Shown in pieces: positions 8,739 to 17,634 of a stretch of 64,000 nucleotides of DNA; positions within the stretch are counted from its first letter, which is position 1; each line of letters starts with the position of its first letter. The position numbers and the translations under genes were made by a program. Below the pieces are notes generated by a model that was given only the letters and a program-made list of their open reading frames with translations, was not told the origin of the DNA and did not search any database. Source of the stretch: Alphaproteobacteria bacterium (GTDB lineage Bacteria; Pseudomonadota; Alphaproteobacteria; Micropepsales; Micropepsaceae); the NCBI GenBank assembly GCA_947475445.1, contig CANJLC010000001.1, positions 186,001 through 250,000 on the forward strand, given 5' to 3'.

Positions 8739-11414
8739 ATGAAAGCGCTGGGGGATTATTTTCGCCGTCTGCGCCACCTGGGACATACCCATGCCGGCCG
8801 CGTCAGCATAGCCATTGCGCTTGTGATGGTGGTCGGCGCCAGCGTGCTGTACTGGGCCAGCCGCGACCGGGCGGTGATTGCGCCCGACTGGGACGGGCAG
8901 GTGCGCGGCCTGGCCTACAATCCCAGCCACATCTTCAGCGACTATGACCAGAAGAATGTAACCCCGGCCCAGATTGACCGTGACCTGGCGCAGCTCTCCC
9001 AGCTCACCGGCCATGTGCGCACCTATACGGTGGCCGGCGGCATGGACAAGGTGCCGGAAATTGCACGCCGCCACGGCATGACCGTTTCGCTGGGCATCTG
9101 GATCTCGCCCGACCTGGTCAAGAATGACGAGGAAATCGCGCAGGCAATCCGCGTGGCGCTGGACAATCGCCGCGTGATCGACCGCGTCATTGTCGGCAAC
9201 GAAGCGATCATGCGCGGTGATGTCAGCGCCGACCAGCTCAACGCCTATATCCTGCAGGTGCGCAATGCCTTGCCCCAGCGCATCAAGGTCACCACGGGCG
9301 AGCCCTGGTCCACCTGGCTGCTCAGCCCCGAGATCGCGCAGAATGTGGACATGCTCTTCATCCATCTGCTGCCCTACTGGGAAGGCGCGGATATTCGCGG
9401 CGCGCTCAAATCCACGGTGCGCTGGTACGACAATGTCGCCGAAGCTTTTCCCGGCAAGCCCATTGTGATCGGGGAGGCGGGCTGGCCATCGGATGGCCGC
9501 ACCCGCGAAAATGCCGAAGCTTCCACCTCCAATGAAGCCTCCTTCATCCGCGGCTTTGTCCAGCTGGCGATGGACAAGGGCTGGGACTATTATTTGATGG
9601 AGGCCTATGACCAGCCCCTGAAGCGGCGCGATGCCGAAGGCGCAGTCGGCGCCTATTGGGGCATGTTCGACGCCACCGGCAATCCCAAATTCGCCTTCAC
9701 CGGATTGCTGCGCAGCTTCCCCAACTGGCGCGGTTACGCCCTGCTGACGGGCATGCTCAGCCTGTCGCTGGGCCTGCTGATCCTGGGGCGCATGCCGCGC
9801 CTGCGCCAGCGCGGCTATCTGGCGATGGGCGGCCTGATCGCGCTGGTGTCCATCGGCCTGCTGGCCCTGATTGACGCCGCGGCGCTGGAATATATCGATC
9901 CCACCGACATAGCCGCCATGATCGCCATGTCGCCATTGGTGCTGCTGGCCTGCGCCATCATCTTCACCGAAGGCATCGAGATGGCGGCCAGCCTGTGGCG
10001 GGTGGACCGCCGCGTCGTCACCGCCGCCATCCCCATGAAAAGCCCGCGCGTCTCCATTCACGTACCGACCTATAACGAACCGGCGCAGATGGTGATCGAG
10101 ACCCTGAATGCGCTGTCGCGGCTGGATTACGACAATTACGAAGTGATCCTGCTCGACAACAACACGCCCGATCCGGAAGCTTGGCGGCCGGTGGAAGAAC
10201 ATTGCCGCCTGCTGGGAGAACAGTTCCGTTTTTTCCACCTCGACAACGTCAAGGGCTTCAAGGCCGGCGCCCTCAACCATGCGCTGGCGCTGTCCGATCC
10301 ACAGGCAACCCATATCGCCGTGATCGACAGCGATTACCAGGTCCAGCCTTTCTGGCTGCGCCGCGCCATGCCCTATTTCGCGTCCCCTGCCATCGCCCTG
10401 GTGCAGGGACCGCAGGATTACCGCGATCATTACGAAAATCCCTTCAAGGCGATGGCCTATGAGGAATATCGCGGCTTCTTCCATATCGGCATGGTGGAGC
10501 GCAACGAACACAACGCCATCATCCAGCATGGCACAATGACCATCGTCACCAAGTCGGCGCTGGCGGAAGTGGGCGGCTGGAGCGAATGGTGCATCACGGA
10601 AGACACCGAACTGGGACTGAAACTGTTCGAGGCCGGTTTCGAGGCCGCCTATATCCCGCAGGCGATGGGCGCCGGGCTGGAGCCCGATACGCTGGAAGCC
10701 TTCATGTCGCAGCGCTATCGCTGGGTCTATGGCGCCATGCAGATGCTCAAGCATCACAAGGGTCCCATCTTCGCGGGCACCAAGGCGCTCTCCTGGGAGC
10801 AGCGCTACCAGTTCCTTTCCGGCTGGCTGCCCTGGATTTCCGACGGGTTGGGCATGGTGGTGACGCTGACCGCGCTGGTCTGGACGTCGCTGATGTGGGC
10901 TATCCCGACCTATATCGATGTCCCGATGCCGGCCCTGTCGGCCGCGGCGCTGGCGCTGTTCGCCACCAAATGCCTCAAGACGCTGTTTCTTTATCCCCCC
11001 AAGGTGCGCTCCGGTTTCAAGGGCGCCATGATGGCCTCGGTCGCCGGCCTGTCGCTGACCCATACCGTGGGCAAGGCGATGTGGACGGGACTGTTCACCT
11101 CGGGCAAACCGTTCCTGCGCACGCCCAAATGCGAAAACCCGGCTCTTTTCAGCCAGGTGTTGCGCGTGGTGTGGCAGGAAACCGTGCTGCTGGTACTCCT
11201 GATCGCGGCCATGATATCCATGGCATTCGACCGCGGCTTCCAGGATCCCGCCGTCAGCATGTGGATGGTGATGCTGGGCGTGCAGAGCCTGCCTTACACC
11301 GCAACCTTTTTCACGGCCACGGTCAGCGCCCTGTCGAACCAGAAAGCCGTGACGACGTCCATTTCTGCCGATCCCCTGATGACAAAGGCCTTATGGACCC
11401 AAGCACCGAACTGA
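8739..11414 (+). CDS. GH17-GT2 fusion: membrane beta-glucan synthase with an N-terminal GH17 domain
   Basis: An 891-residue membrane protein with two catalytic modules. After a signal-anchor helix (about residues 23-42) comes a GH17-like domain (about 55-330) with the acid/base in VGNEA (E155) and the nucleophile in GEAGWPS (E246). Three hydrophobic helices (about 333-420) lead into a GT2 processive synthase domain with DSD (D530, D532), TED (D622) and QRYRW (658-662), then C-terminal transmembrane helices. GH17 enzymes act on beta-1,3-glucan as hydrolases or transglycosylases; NdvB-type proteins of proteobacteria join such domains for cyclic or modified beta-glucans. I infer synthesis plus remodelling of an exported beta-glucan. 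It follows the FKBP gene by 6 bp. Confidence 0.88.
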   Translation: MKALGDYFRRLRHLGHTHAGRVSIAIALVMVVGASVLYWASRDRAVIAPDWDGQVRGLAYNPSHIFSDYDQKNVTPAQIDRDLAQLSQLTGHVRTYTVAGGMDKVPEIARRHGMTVSLGIWISPDLVKNDEEIAQAIRVALDNRRVIDRVIVGNEAIMRGDVSADQLNAYILQVRNALPQRIKVTTGEPWSTWLLSPEIAQNVDMLFIHLLPYWEGADIRGALKSTVRWYDNVAEAFPGKPIVIGEAGWPSDGRTRENAEASTSNEASFIRGFVQLAMDKGWDYYLMEAYDQPLKRRDAEGAVGAYWGMFDATGNPKFAFTGLLRSFPNWRGYALLTGMLSLSLGLLILGRMPRLRQRGYLAMGGLIALVSIGLLALIDAAALEYIDPTDIAAMIAMSPLVLLACAIIFTEGIEMAASLWRVDRRVVTAAIPMKSPRVSIHVPTYNEPAQMVIETLNALSRLDYDNYEVILLDNNTPDPEAWRPVEEHCRLLGEQFRFFHLDNVKGFKAGALNHALALSDPQATHIAVIDSDYQVQPFWLRRAMPYFASPAIALVQGPQDYRDHYENPFKAMAYEEYRGFFHIGMVERNEHNAIIQHGTMTIVTKSALAEVGGWSEWCITEDTELGLKLFEAGFEAAYIPQAMGAGLEPDTLEAFMSQRYRWVYGAMQMLKHHKGPIFAGTKALSWEQRYQFLSGWLPWISDGLGMVVTLTALVWTSLMWAIPTYIDVPMPALSAAALALFATKCLKTLFLYPPKVRSGFKGAMMASVAGLSLTHTVGKAMWTGLFTSGKPFLRTPKCENPALFSQVLRVVWQETVLLVLLIAAMISMAFDRGFQDPAVSMWMVMLGVQSLPYTATFFTATVSALSNQKAVTTSISADPLMTKALWTQAPN

Positions 11415-11449
11415 ACTAGCCTTGCCATTAACAAACCCAGGAGGAATGA

Positions 11450-11836
11450 ATGCGTATACTGACAGCGACGATGATTGCCGGCGCCATGATGCTGGGCGCC
11501 ATGGGCGCCAGCCTTGCCCAGGGCGCGCTGCCCGAAGGCGTCAAGGCCGCAGGCGGCATTTTCACCAATGCCAGCGGCATGACGCTTTACACTTTTGACA
11601 ATGACAAGGAACCCGGCAAGTCGGCTTGCAATGGCCCTTGCCTCACCAACTGGCCGGCCGTGACGGCCGCGGCCGACGCCAAGGCGTCGGGCGACTGGAC
11701 CGTGATTACCCGCGACGAAGGCGCCAAGCAGTGGGCCTACAAGGGCAAGCCGCTTTACACCTTCAAGAATGACGCAAAGGCCGGCGACCAGGTCGGCGAC
11801 AATCGCGGCAATGTCTGGCACACCGCCAAGCCCTGA
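11450..11836 (+). CDS. Small secreted repeat protein (COG4315/PF03640 type)
   Basis: A 128-residue protein with a signal peptide (MRILTATMIAGAMMLGAMGASLAQ). The rest is two copies of the short repeat of unknown function: the first around MTLYTFDNDKEPGKSACNGPC with a C-x4-C pair, the second around KPLYTFKNDAKAGDQVGDN. The function of this predicted secreted or periplasmic family is not established. A strong Shine-Dalgarno (AGGAGG) precedes ATG 11450, and a textbook terminator follows, so it can be expressed as a single gene although it sits 35 bp after the glucan synthase. Confidence 0.85.
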   Translation: MRILTATMIAGAMMLGAMGASLAQGALPEGVKAAGGIFTNASGMTLYTFDNDKEPGKSACNGPCLTNWPAVTAAADAKASGDWTVITRDEGAKQWAYKGKPLYTFKNDAKAGDQVGDNRGNVWHTAKP

Positions 11837-11858
11837 TTTTTCGAAATTGTGTCGATCA

Positions 11859-11886
11859 AGCCGCGCGGGAAACCGCGCGGCTTTTT
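11859..11886 (+). terminator. Intrinsic terminator, 10-bp stem with GAAA loop
   Basis: AGCCGCGCGG (11859-11868) pairs with CCGCGCGGCT (11873-11882) around a GAAA tetraloop and is followed by five T residues (11882-11886). It ends the plus-strand secreted repeat gene. The minus-strand gene that converges on it stops at 11889, just before the hairpin, but the T-run is on the plus side only. Confidence 0.92.
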
Positions 11887-11888
11887 CA

Positions 11889-13295
11889 TTATAAGCGGTG
11901 CAGCGCCGGAACCGTCTTGCCGGGATTGAGGATATTGCCCGGATCGAACAGCGCCTTGAGCGCGCGCATCACTTCCAGTTCCTCATGGGATTTGTAGCGC
12001 GGCAGCAATTCGCGCTTCATGGTGCCGATGCCATGCTCGGCGCTGATCGAGCCGGAAAAATCCTTCACGATATCATGCACGATCAGCTGGATGGCGTCCC
12101 ATTCCGCCAGGAAGGCGGCGTCTTGGCCCGGCGGCGCGCTGAAATTAAAGTGCAAATTCCCGTCGCCCAAATGGCCAAACGTCACCGGACGCGCTCCGGG
12201 ATGTTTTGCCAGCACGGCGGCGGTGGCTTTCTTGATGAACGCGGGAACGGCAGCGATTGGCACGGAAATGTCATGCTTGATGGAAGCGCCTTCGCGCCGT
12301 TGCGCTTCGGAAATGCTTTCGCGAATGCGCCACAGGCTTTGCGCCTGGGCTTCGCTCATGGCCATGACGGCATCGGTGGCGATATCGCGGGTCAGGGCGT
12401 CATTCAGCGCGTCCTGGAGTCGCTCGCCCGCTCCGCTTCCACCAGCAATTTCTACCAGCACATACCAGGGTGAACTCAAGCGCAGGGGATCATGCATTTT
12501 CTCGATATGCTTGCAGACCAGATCCATGGCAATCCGCGGCACCAGTTCAAACGCGTTCAGCTCACCGCCGGCATGGCCCCGCATCTGGCCGAGCAGGTCC
12601 AGCGCCGCACCGGGCGACGGCACGGCGACAAAGGCCACGGCCGTCTCAAGCGGCCTGGGAAACAGGCGCAGGCTGGCGGCGGTGATCACCCCCAGCGTGC
12701 CTTCGCTGCCAATGAACATCTGTTTGAGGTCATAACCGGAATTGTCCTTGGGCAGCGATGTCAGCATGGGCAGCACCCGGCCATCGGCCAGCACCACTTC
12801 CAGCCCCAGCACCAGAGAACGCATCATGCCATAGCGCAGCACATGGGTGCCGCCCGCATTGGTGGCGATATTGCCGCCGATGGTGCAGGACCCTTCCGAG
12901 GCGAGGCTGAGGGGAAACAGCATCTCTGCTTCCTTCGCCGCCGACTGCACTGTGGCCAGCACTGTGCCGGACTGCACGGTCATGGTCATGCCCTTGGCGT
13001 CCAGGTTCAGGATCCTGTTCATCCGCTGCAATGAAAGCAGCACTTCGCCGTGAACTGGAATTTGCCCGCCCACCAGCCCGGTATTGCCGCCCTGGGGAAC
13101 GATGGCGGTTTTGGTCTCGTTGCAGATGGCAAGGATGGCGGCCACTTCCGCCGTGCTGGCGGGCTTGAGCAGCAGCGGACTTTTGCCCTGGTATTTGCCG
13201 CGCCATTCTTCCAGGTGCGGCGCGATTTCCTTTTGGTCTTCGGTGAAGCCCTTTTCGCCCACTGCCGCTTTCAACCGTGCAAAAGTTTCGCTCAT
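11889..13295 (-). CDS. FAD-binding oxidase/dehydrogenase of the D-2-hydroxyacid (GlcD/D2HGDH) type
   Basis: A 468-residue flavoprotein with an N-terminal PCMH-type FAD-binding domain (PQGGNTGLVGGQIP, about residues 66-79; IGGNIATNAGGTHVLRYG, about 137-154) and a C-terminal FAD-oxidase domain ending GHLGDGNLHFNF, EHGIGTMKRELL and LFDPGNILNPGK. These are hallmarks of D-lactate, glycolate and D-2-hydroxyglutarate dehydrogenases, which pass electrons to quinone or an electron carrier. The exact substrate cannot be assigned. Its ATG overlaps the stop of the Sua5/TsaC gene (ATGA), so the two are probably co-expressed. Confidence 0.9.
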   Translation of the reverse strand: MSETFARLKAAVGEKGFTEDQKEIAPHLEEWRGKYQGKSPLLLKPASTAEVAAILAICNETKTAIVPQGGNTGLVGGQIPVHGEVLLSLQRMNRILNLDAKGMTMTVQSGTVLATVQSAAKEAEMLFPLSLASEGSCTIGGNIATNAGGTHVLRYGMMRSLVLGLEVVLADGRVLPMLTSLPKDNSGYDLKQMFIGSEGTLGVITAASLRLFPRPLETAVAFVAVPSPGAALDLLGQMRGHAGGELNAFELVPRIAMDLVCKHIEKMHDPLRLSSPWYVLVEIAGGSGAGERLQDALNDALTRDIATDAVMAMSEAQAQSLWRIRESISEAQRREGASIKHDISVPIAAVPAFIKKATAAVLAKHPGARPVTFGHLGDGNLHFNFSAPPGQDAAFLAEWDAIQLIVHDIVKDFSGSISAEHGIGTMKRELLPRYKSHEELEVMRALKALFDPGNILNPGKTVPALHRL

Positions 13296-14233
13296 GGCCG
13301 CGGCGCCGCCGCGCGCTGAAGGCGATCATTGATCGCTTCGCCAAGGCCGGTGTCGGGAATGGGCGAGACGGCGATGGCCTCGACCTGCTCATCCATGTCG
13401 CGCAGCATGGCGAACAAATTGGCCGCTGCTTCCTTCAAGTCGCCGCGCGGGCTGAGATTCAGCCAGGCGTCCTTGACCTCGCCAAATCCCAATAGCGCCT
13501 CGCCCGCCTGCACGTCGCTGGCATTCAGCCGCAGGCGCGCCTTGGGCGCATAATGGCTTTCCATCTGGCCGGGCGACTGGATGCCGCCAGGCGCGGCTGC
13601 CAGAGGTCCGGTCACGGCTTCTATGTCCTGGCGCGCGATCGCGCCGGGGCGCAGCAGCACCGGCTTGCCATCGTCAAAGCCGATCACGGTGGATTCAATC
13701 CCCAGCTTGGCCGCGCCGCCATCCAGCAGGAAATCAATCTTGCCGCCCAGGCTGTCCGCAACATGCGCCGCAGTGGTGGGGCTGACGCTGCCGGAAATAT
13801 TGGCGCTGGGCGCGGCAATGGGAAGCCTGGCTTGCGCAAGCAACTGACGGGCCACGGGATGGGACGGTGCCCGCAGCGCCACGGTGGATAGACCGGCGCT
13901 CACCAGGTGCGACAGGTTGCTGTCCTCCCGGCGCGGCAACACCAGGGTCAGGGGACCGGGCCAGAAGGCATCCGCCAACTTTTGGGCGGCATCGTTGAAG
14001 ACGCCATGCTCTTGCGCCTGCGCCTTGTCCTGCACATGCACGATCAAGGGATTGAAGCGCGGCCGTCCCTTGGTGGCAAAAATGGCGGCCACCGCTTCGC
14101 CGTTGCGCGCATCCGCGCCCAGGCCATAGACCGTCTCGGTGGGAAAGCCCACAAGGCCGCCGCGCGCAAGGATGCGCGCCGCCTCGGCAATGGTGGCGTT
14201 GTCTGCCTGCGCCTGGGCCAGCATTGTTGTCAT
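13292..14233 (-). CDS. L-threonylcarbamoyladenylate synthase (Sua5/TsaC with Sua5 C-terminal domain)
   Basis: A 313-residue protein for the first step of universal tRNA t6A37 modification, making threonylcarbamoyl-AMP from Thr, bicarbonate and ATP. The YrdC domain spans about residues 10-200 (FPTETVYGLGADA, KGRPRFNPLIVHV, APSANISGSVSPTTA). A linker with SPGQMESHYAPKARL opens the Sua5 domain (about 220-310), making it the long Sua5 form rather than short TsaC. It overlaps the downstream FAD oxidase gene and is preceded by a 49-bp gap to the YceI gene. Confidence 0.93.
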   Translation of the reverse strand: MTTMLAQAQADNATIAEAARILARGGLVGFPTETVYGLGADARNGEAVAAIFATKGRPRFNPLIVHVQDKAQAQEHGVFNDAAQKLADAFWPGPLTLVLPRREDSNLSHLVSAGLSTVALRAPSHPVARQLLAQARLPIAAPSANISGSVSPTTAAHVADSLGGKIDFLLDGGAAKLGIESTVIGFDDGKPVLLRPGAIARQDIEAVTGPLAAAPGGIQSPGQMESHYAPKARLRLNASDVQAGEALLGFGEVKDAWLNLSPRGDLKEAAANLFAMLRDMDEQVEAIAVSPIPDTGLGEAINDRLQRAAAPRP

Positions 14234-14282
14234 CGCAATAGTCTAACGCGCGAGGGCCTGAAGTCGATACCGTGGCGTTGCC

Positions 14283-14804
14283 TTAACCGCCGCGGCTGGC
14301 CACGCGCTTGAAGGGTGCATCGACCACGATGGAAATCGGGCCGCTCTTGCCGGCCAGCTTATAGTCGCCGCTTTTCACATTCGCCTCGGCATGCACCGTG
14401 ACGCCCTGGGCGCTGACATTGGTGAAGCTGACTTTCAGCATCGCCGGCCTGTCGATCTCATGGATCGTCAGAATGGTCGGCAGGGTTTCCCCGCCGGCAT
14501 TGCCCTTGGCAGGGGCGGTGGACTGGATGCGCAGTTCCGGATAATGCTCCAGGTCCAGGGCTGTCTGCAGCTCCTGATTGTCCAGGCTGCCCACATCCAG
14601 CGAAATCGCGATGGTGCTGTTTTCCGGCTTGGCGGCATCAAATTGCATCGCGCCGGCAATCAATTTGAAACTGCCCTGCTGGCCGCCCACGCCGATTGTG
14701 GCTTTCGCCTGGGTGAAATCCAGTTCCATCGAAGGGAAAACCGTCTGCGCAGCCGCAGGCAGGGCGATCAGGCTGAGCGTGGCGGCAAGAACAAGATTGC
14801 GCAT
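14283..14804 (-). CDS. YceI-family periplasmic protein
   Basis: A 173-residue exported protein: signal peptide MRNLVLAATLSLIALPAAAQ followed by a YceI lipocalin-like domain. Characteristic pieces are SMELDFTQAKATIGVG, AISLDVGSLDNQE...LDLEHYPELRIQSTA (family pattern: S(L)...F.A..YP.i.F.S) and the closing VVDAPFKR. Family members bind polyisoprenoids or unknown amphiphilic ligands; the role here is unknown. The start is the ATG at 14802-14804 because it begins the signal peptide; the much longer open frame upstream is antisense to the SDR gene. Confidence 0.85.
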   Translation of the reverse strand: MRNLVLAATLSLIALPAAAQTVFPSMELDFTQAKATIGVGGQQGSFKLIAGAMQFDAAKPENSTIAISLDVGSLDNQELQTALDLEHYPELRIQSTAPAKGNAGGETLPTILTIHEIDRPAMLKVSFTNVSAQGVTVHAEANVKSGDYKLAGKSGPISIVVDAPFKRVASRGG

Positions 14805-14933
14805 GCGGTTTCCCCTGTTTTTGTGAGTTGGATATAGCGGGGCTTTGGCGCCGCGCACAAGCCGGACACGCTTCCACTGGCCTGTCTTTCCTGTCATTTT
14901 CGGGGGGAAATAGGGAAAAACCGGTCCAGGCAG

Positions 14934-15797
14934 ATGACACTTGCGGGCAAAACGCTTTTCATTACCGGCGCCAGCCGCGGCATCGGGCTTGCCATCGCAC
15001 TGCGCGCGGCGCGCGACGGCGCCAATATCGCCATCGCCGCAAAAACCGCCGATCCCAACCCGAAATTGCCGGGCACGATCTTCAGCGCTGCCGCGGAAAT
15101 AGAAAAAGCCGGCGGCAAGGCGCTGCCCATCCAGTGCGACATCCGTTTCGAGGACCAGGTGGCGGCGGCGGTGGAATCCACGGTGGAAAAATTCGGCGCA
15201 ATTGATATTTGCGTCAATAATGCCAGCGCCATTTCCCTGACCCCGGCGCTGGAAACGGACATGAAGCGTTATGACCTGATGCACCAGATCAATGCGCGGG
15301 GCACATTTCTGGTTTCCAAACTCTGCCTGCCGCATCTGCTGCGTTCGCCCAACCCGCATGTCCTGATGCTGTCGCCGCCGCTGGACATGCAGGCCAAATG
15401 GTTTTCCGGCCATACCGCCTACACCATGGCCAAGTTCGGCATGAGCATGTGCGTGCTGGGCATGGCGGAGGAATTTTCCGGCCGGGTCGCCTTCAACGCC
15501 TTGTGGCCGCGCACCACCATCGCAACCGCCGCCATCCGCAATTATCTGGGCGGCGACGAAGCGATGCGCCAGTGCCGCAAGCCGGACATTGTCGCCGATG
15601 CCGCCCATGCAATTTTCAGCAAGGACGCCAAAAGTTTCAGCGGCAAATTCCTGATTGATGACAGTTTTCTGGCGTCCGAGGGCGTGACGGATTTCGACCG
15701 CTACCGCGTGGATCCCGCCAATGCCCTGCTGCAGGATTTTTTCGTTCCGGAGAGCGCGCTGCCGCCGCCCGGCGTTTCGCTGGGTCCGGTCACCTAG
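14934..15797 (+). CDS. Short-chain dehydrogenase/reductase (HSDL2-like)
   Basis: A 287-residue classical-length SDR. The Rossmann cofactor motif is TGASRGIG (residues 11-18), NNAS lies near residue 97, and the active site is Ser in LSPPLDM plus YTMAK (Tyr/Lys). The long loop after the cofactor motif (AKTADPNPKLPGTI) and the VNALWPRTTIATAA segment resemble hydroxysteroid dehydrogenase-like protein 2, a lipid-associated SDR. Substrate unknown. It is divergent from yceI and shares a 4-bp CTAG stop palindrome with the MscS gene. Confidence 0.88.
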   Translation: MTLAGKTLFITGASRGIGLAIALRAARDGANIAIAAKTADPNPKLPGTIFSAAAEIEKAGGKALPIQCDIRFEDQVAAAVESTVEKFGAIDICVNNASAISLTPALETDMKRYDLMHQINARGTFLVSKLCLPHLLRSPNPHVLMLSPPLDMQAKWFSGHTAYTMAKFGMSMCVLGMAEEFSGRVAFNALWPRTTIATAAIRNYLGGDEAMRQCRKPDIVADAAHAIFSKDAKSFSGKFLIDDSFLASEGVTDFDRYRVDPANALLQDFFVPESALPPPGVSLGPVT

Positions 15798-16708
15798 TTC
15801 GGTTTCGGCTTTTCGGGCGAAGCCGGCTGGGGCAAGCTCTCGCCGGCATGAGGTTGGGCCACGCCCAGCATGGGGATGGGCGGATTCACAGCAGCCTCGG
15901 TCAGGGCCTTGCGCACGATTATGCGCAGCTGGGACTGCTGGCCAAGGAAATCCACATTTTTTACCCAGACCTGGACCGACAGCAGAATGGAGGTGCCGTT
16001 GATGGAGTGCACCTCCACCTCCGGCGCCGGCGCCTGCAACGCTTGCGGAGCGGCGGCGACGGCCCTTAGCACATGCTGGCGCACCGCTGCGATGTCCTCG
16101 CGGTGATCGATGTCCACCGTGAAGCTGGTGCGGCGGATCCGCTCGCGCGAAGTGTTGACGATCACTCCCGAAAAAATAGTTGAATTGGGAACTGAGACAA
16201 ACAGGCCTTCATCGGTAACCAGCATGGTCCGGAACAGTCCGACTTCCCGCACCCGGCCTAGGACGTCGGCCACCTTGATCTGCTCCCCGACACGAAAGGG
16301 GCGCAACACCAGCAGCATCACGCCCGACGCGACGTTGGAAAGCGTGCCCTGCAGCGCCAGGCCCACCGCCAGGCCGGCTGCGCCCAGCAGGGCGATCAGC
16401 GATGTGGTCTGGACGCCGAACTGGCCCAGCACCGCCACCACCGTGACGGCCAGGATGCCGTAGGAAATGAACTTCGCGATTAATGGCTTGAGGGTAGCAT
16501 CGACGAATTGCGCCTCCGCCAACGCGTTGCTCGACCAGCGCAACACCCAGCGCGACAGCGTCCAGCCTATGGCCAGGATGATAATGGCCGCGACCAGGTT
16601 GATGGCGCCATCCACCAGCATCACGGTCAAGGCGGGCAGGGCCGCCTTGACGCTGGCCGATGCGGTGGCGGCACTGGGCAATGCCATGGGAAGGGCCGGG
16701 GAGGCCAT
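15794..16708 (-). CDS. MscS-family mechanosensitive channel
   Basis: A 304-residue inner-membrane protein with three N-terminal helices (about residues 20-130). The pore helix has the Gly/Ala-rich MscS pattern LGAAGLAVGLALQGTLSNVASGVMLL, followed by the beta domain (RPFRVGEQIKV, VPNSTIFSGVIVN) and a C-terminal domain ending in a Pro-rich tail. It likely acts as an emergency valve under osmotic down-shock. I start at ATG 16708, preceded by GAAGG; a TTG 12 bases upstream is in frame. The stop codon overlaps that of the SDR gene through CTAG. Confidence 0.92.
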   Translation of the reverse strand: MASPALPMALPSAATASASVKAALPALTVMLVDGAINLVAAIIILAIGWTLSRWVLRWSSNALAEAQFVDATLKPLIAKFISYGILAVTVVAVLGQFGVQTTSLIALLGAAGLAVGLALQGTLSNVASGVMLLVLRPFRVGEQIKVADVLGRVREVGLFRTMLVTDEGLFVSVPNSTIFSGVIVNTSRERIRRTSFTVDIDHREDIAAVRQHVLRAVAAAPQALQAPAPEVEVHSINGTSILLSVQVWVKNVDFLGQQSQLRIIVRKALTEAAVNPPIPMLGVAQPHAGESLPQPASPEKPKPN

Positions 16709-16790
16709 TTTAACCTTCAATCCTGTTTGGCATCCCGTTTGAACGCGGGAGCGTGAAATTGGGTTGCCGCTATGCGATGTTGATCACGAT

Positions 16791-17582
16791 ATGCGCCCTT
16801 TGTACCCCCTGATTTTGGCCGGAATTTGTCTCTTGGGCCCTGCAAAAGCTGCAACCCTGCCGCCCTGCGCCGGCGAGGTCGAGATCGCGCGCGCCAAAAT
16901 CGTGCGGGTGGAGAAAAACGGCGCCCTGATCCTGGATGACGGCCGTGCCGTGCTGCTGGAAGGCATCCGGCTGCCGCTGGCGGATCGCGGCTCGCCGGCG
17001 CTGGCCGATGACGCACTGCGCATGCTTCGCACCCTGGCGATGACCGCGCCGCTCCAGCTGGCGGCGATGGCGCCCAAGCAGGACCGCTATGACCGCGTCC
17101 GCGTCCAGGCGTTCGGCACGGCCCAATCTTCCAATCCCATATGGCTGCAAACGCAATTGCTGCGCCAGGGCATGGCGCGTGTAGCCATTGCGCCGGACCG
17201 CAATGAATGCGCCGCCGATTTCTACCGGGCCGAGCTTGAGGCGCGGCAGGGTGCGAAAGGCCTTTGGGCTTTTCCTGCCTTTGCCCTGCGCCGCGCCGGT
17301 GCCGTGCCGCTCTCCGATGCCGGCAGCTTCCAGGTCGTGGAGGGTCGCGTGACCGCCGCCGCAATCCGCGATGGCCGGGTGCTGCTGGATTTCAGCGCGG
17401 ATAGTCGCCGTGGCTTCGCTGCTGTGATCGCCTCTGAAGACCGCAGGGCTTTTCGTAACGTCACACCGGGCCCGGAAGCGTTGACCGGCCATACGGTGCG
17501 CCTGCGCGGCATGGTCGAGGATTATGGCGGCCGGCCGCAGATTGCGATCTCGAACCCCGCACAGATCGAATTCATCCAGTAA
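16791..17582 (+). CDS. Secreted SNase-fold (thermonuclease-like) protein, catalytic core degenerate
   Basis: A 263-residue protein with a signal peptide (MRPLYPLILAGICLLGPAKA) and a thermonuclease-like OB fold (about residues 35-165), recognisable from KIVRVEKNGALILDDGRAVLLEGIRLP, PKQDRYDRVRVQAF and the closing EARQGAKGLW. The usual DGDT, RLxGIDAPE and paired Arg/Glu catalytic residues are not kept: LLEGIRLPLA replaces RLxGIDxPE. It may therefore bind but not cut nucleic acid. A second small beta domain (about 180-263) has VVEGRVTAAAIRDGRVLLDF, another OB-like piece. The start ATG 16791 begins the signal peptide. The weak Shine-Dalgarno leaves the start slightly uncertain. Confidence 0.7.
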   Translation: MRPLYPLILAGICLLGPAKAATLPPCAGEVEIARAKIVRVEKNGALILDDGRAVLLEGIRLPLADRGSPALADDALRMLRTLAMTAPLQLAAMAPKQDRYDRVRVQAFGTAQSSNPIWLQTQLLRQGMARVAIAPDRNECAADFYRAELEARQGAKGLWAFPAFALRRAGAVPLSDAGSFQVVEGRVTAAAIRDGRVLLDFSADSRRGFAAVIASEDRRAFRNVTPGPEALTGHTVRLRGMVEDYGGRPQIAISNPAQIEFIQ

Positions 17583-17589
17583 AGAAAAA

Positions 17590-17615
17590 GGCCCGGTGTC
17601 ACCACCGGGCCTTTT
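17590..17615. terminator. Bidirectional intrinsic terminator between the SNase-like and carD genes
   Basis: GGCCCGGTG (17590-17598) pairs with CACCGGGCC (17603-17611) around TCAC. TTTT follows on the plus strand, and an A-rich run (17581-17589) precedes it, giving a U-tract on the minus strand too. It separates two convergent genes. Confidence 0.88.
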
Positions 17616-17634
17616 GCGTTGGAATATTGAAGGC

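Noticed and set aside
8475-11063. 862-codon open frame on the minus strand
   Set aside because: It is antisense to the GH17-GT2 gene, is rich in His, Gln, Arg and Gly as expected from a high-GC shadow frame, and shows no family motifs.
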